NCBI GenBank assembly: GCA_903918325.1
Contig: CAIXDY010000079.1
Span: 1 to 6,312 of the forward strand
Direction of reading: 5' to 3'
Length of the DNA stretch: 6,312 nucleotides
From: an uncultured Actinomycetes bacterium
Lineage (GTDB): Bacteria > Actinomycetota > Actinomycetes > Nanopelagicales > Nanopelagicaceae
Below the pieces are notes generated by a model. The model was not told the DNA's origin. It was given only the letters and a program-made list of their open reading frames with translations, and did no database searches. Position 1 is the first letter of the stretch. Every line of letters begins with the position of its first letter. The position numbers were made by a program, and so were the translations under genes. Below, in pieces: positions 5,408 to 6,312 of the stretch.

Positions 5408-6312
5408 GTTGAATATGCCGAATTCTCGTGGACATAGTCATGTGAAAGATCATTCGTCATAACTGTGGCACTAGCTGTACCAACTTTTAGATCAATAATG
5501 ATTTCTACAAGCCTGGAACTAAAATCGACTGCGCGCTTATCAGCACCCGGCGCGCTGTTTGAACACACTTGAATCCCATTCAAATTGACATCAATTGTAA
5601 GTGGCTCCATATGTGCATCGGCAGTCCCAACTGCAGCAAGCACGCGACCCCAGTTTGGATCGCCACCAAAAATCGCCGCTTTGAGTAAGTTATTTCGCGC
5701 ACATGCCCGAGCAACTTCAACCGCGTCCGCTTCGCTCATGGCGTTGTTGACTGTGATTGCCACTGACTTAGTTGAACCTTCAGCATCTTCAATAAGTTGA
5801 GCAGCTAATGAACCGCACACTTGCGTGAGCAATTCTTCTAATTGCGCATCAGATATTTTTTCACTCGAAGCGCCCGATGCCATGAAAAGTACAGTGTCGT
5901 TTGTAGACGTACAGCCATCGGAATCAATTCGGTTGTACGTACGATCAGTAACGCGTGAAAAAATCGCTGCAGCATTTTCACTTACTAGCGCATCTGTCAT
6001 CACTACTGAAAGCATCGTGGCTAATGCCGGAGCTAACATTCCTGCACCTTTAGCAATACCCGCGAACTGGATATTACCTACTGACGCTTGCGCAATTTTC
6101 GGAACCGAATCGGTAGTCATAATGGCTTGTGCGCACGCTTGCAACGATTGCGAACTGAGTTGATTTGCAAGTGACTTGAGCCCACTTTCGATCTTCGCCA
6201 TCGGGAGTAGTTCACCAATGAGTCCAGTCGAACAGACAACTACTTCGCCAGAGGAAACTTCCAACAATTCTCCAACTAATTCGGCAGTTGCGTGGGTATC
6301 GGCAAACCCCTG
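5404..6312 (-). CDS. argJ: glutamate N-acetyltransferase / ornithine acetyltransferase, N-terminally cut by the window
   Basis: Moves the acetyl group from N-acetylornithine to glutamate, giving ornithine and N-acetylglutamate and so making the pathway cyclic; some members also use acetyl-CoA. The frame stays open to the right edge, giving 302 residues. The leftover start-like codon at 6267 is an internal TTG. The first visible residues (GFADTHATAELV) match the interior of actinobacterial ArgJ, so roughly 100 N-terminal residues lie outside. Seen: CSTGLIGELLPM, the autoprocessing region KGAGMLAPALATML with the nucleophile Thr (codon ACG, 6018-6016) that becomes the N terminus of the beta chain, TNDTVLFMASG, GGDPNWGRVLAAVG, and the usual C-terminal YVHENSAYST. 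The stop overlaps the argB start (ATGA). Bifunctionality cannot be judged from sequence alone. Confidence 0.95.
   Translation of the reverse strand, partial: QGFADTHATAELVGELLEVSSGEVVVCSTGLIGELLPMAKIESGLKSLANQLSSQSLQACAQAIMTTDSVPKIAQASVGNIQFAGIAKGAGMLAPALATMLSVVMTDALVSENAAAIFSRVTDRTYNRIDSDGCTSTNDTVLFMASGASSEKISDAQLEELLTQVCGSLAAQLIEDAEGSTKSVAITVNNAMSEADAVEVARACARNNLLKAAIFGGDPNWGRVLAAVGTADAHMEPLTIDVNLNGIQVCSNSAPGADKRAVDFSSRLVEIIIDLKVGTASATVMTNDLSHDYVHENSAYST

Noticed and set aside
5825..6163. Open frame of 112 codons on the plus strand
   Set aside because: Antisense to the catalytic centre of ArgJ; no family features.
5461..6312. Hypothesis of a novel defence, mobile or secondary-metabolite system
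   Set aside because: All coding space in the window is filled by intact core arginine and translation genes; no repeats, CRISPR, transposase or phage features were seen.

Overview
The window is a compact block of arginine-biosynthesis genes, all on the minus strand, that runs into tyrS and then into what looks like the promoter and leader region of a ribosomal RNA operon. In transcription order (right to left) it reads argJ (5' end cut by the window edge), argB, argD, argR, argH, tyrS, then about 290 bases without a gene. The host is most likely an actinobacterium. Three things suggest this: the argCJBD-R-H order with argR inside the operon, the actinobacterial character of ArgJ, ArgD and ArgR, and a minus-strand leader motif at the left edge (GAACTCAACAG) that closely resembles the NusA-binding element of actinobacterial rRNA leaders. 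By eye the base composition is moderate, below that of classical high-GC actinobacteria. With the very tight packing this would fit a streamlined freshwater or marine lineage such as Nanopelagicales (acI), but that placement is inference.

Region 6312-1556 is one probable transcription unit. argJ/argB, argB/argD and argH/tyrS overlap by ATGA (4 bases), argD/argR overlap by 11 bases, and the argR stop codon touches the argH start codon. Its promoter, argC and the start of argJ lie outside the window to the right. ArgJ makes N-acetylglutamate by recycling acetyl groups from N-acetylornithine, ArgB phosphorylates N-acetylglutamate, ArgD transaminates the semialdehyde (ArgC supplies it from outside the window), and ArgH makes arginine from argininosuccinate. 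ArgR is the expected arginine-responsive repressor. argF and argG, which many relatives carry on either side of argR, are not here.

Region 293-1 holds no gene. It contains two good minus-strand promoter candidates with identical TTGACC -35 boxes, a small GAAA-loop hairpin, and the boxA/boxC-like leader element. The 16S rRNA gene is predicted just beyond the left edge.

No new type of system is evident: these are core housekeeping genes. The points most worth a second look are an ArgB without the N-terminal helix and C-terminal signature of arginine-inhibited kinases although ArgJ is present, an ArgD with Ala in place of the usual Glu of the class III DE-V-Q motif, and the direct tyrS-to-rRNA junction with only a weak terminator candidate.
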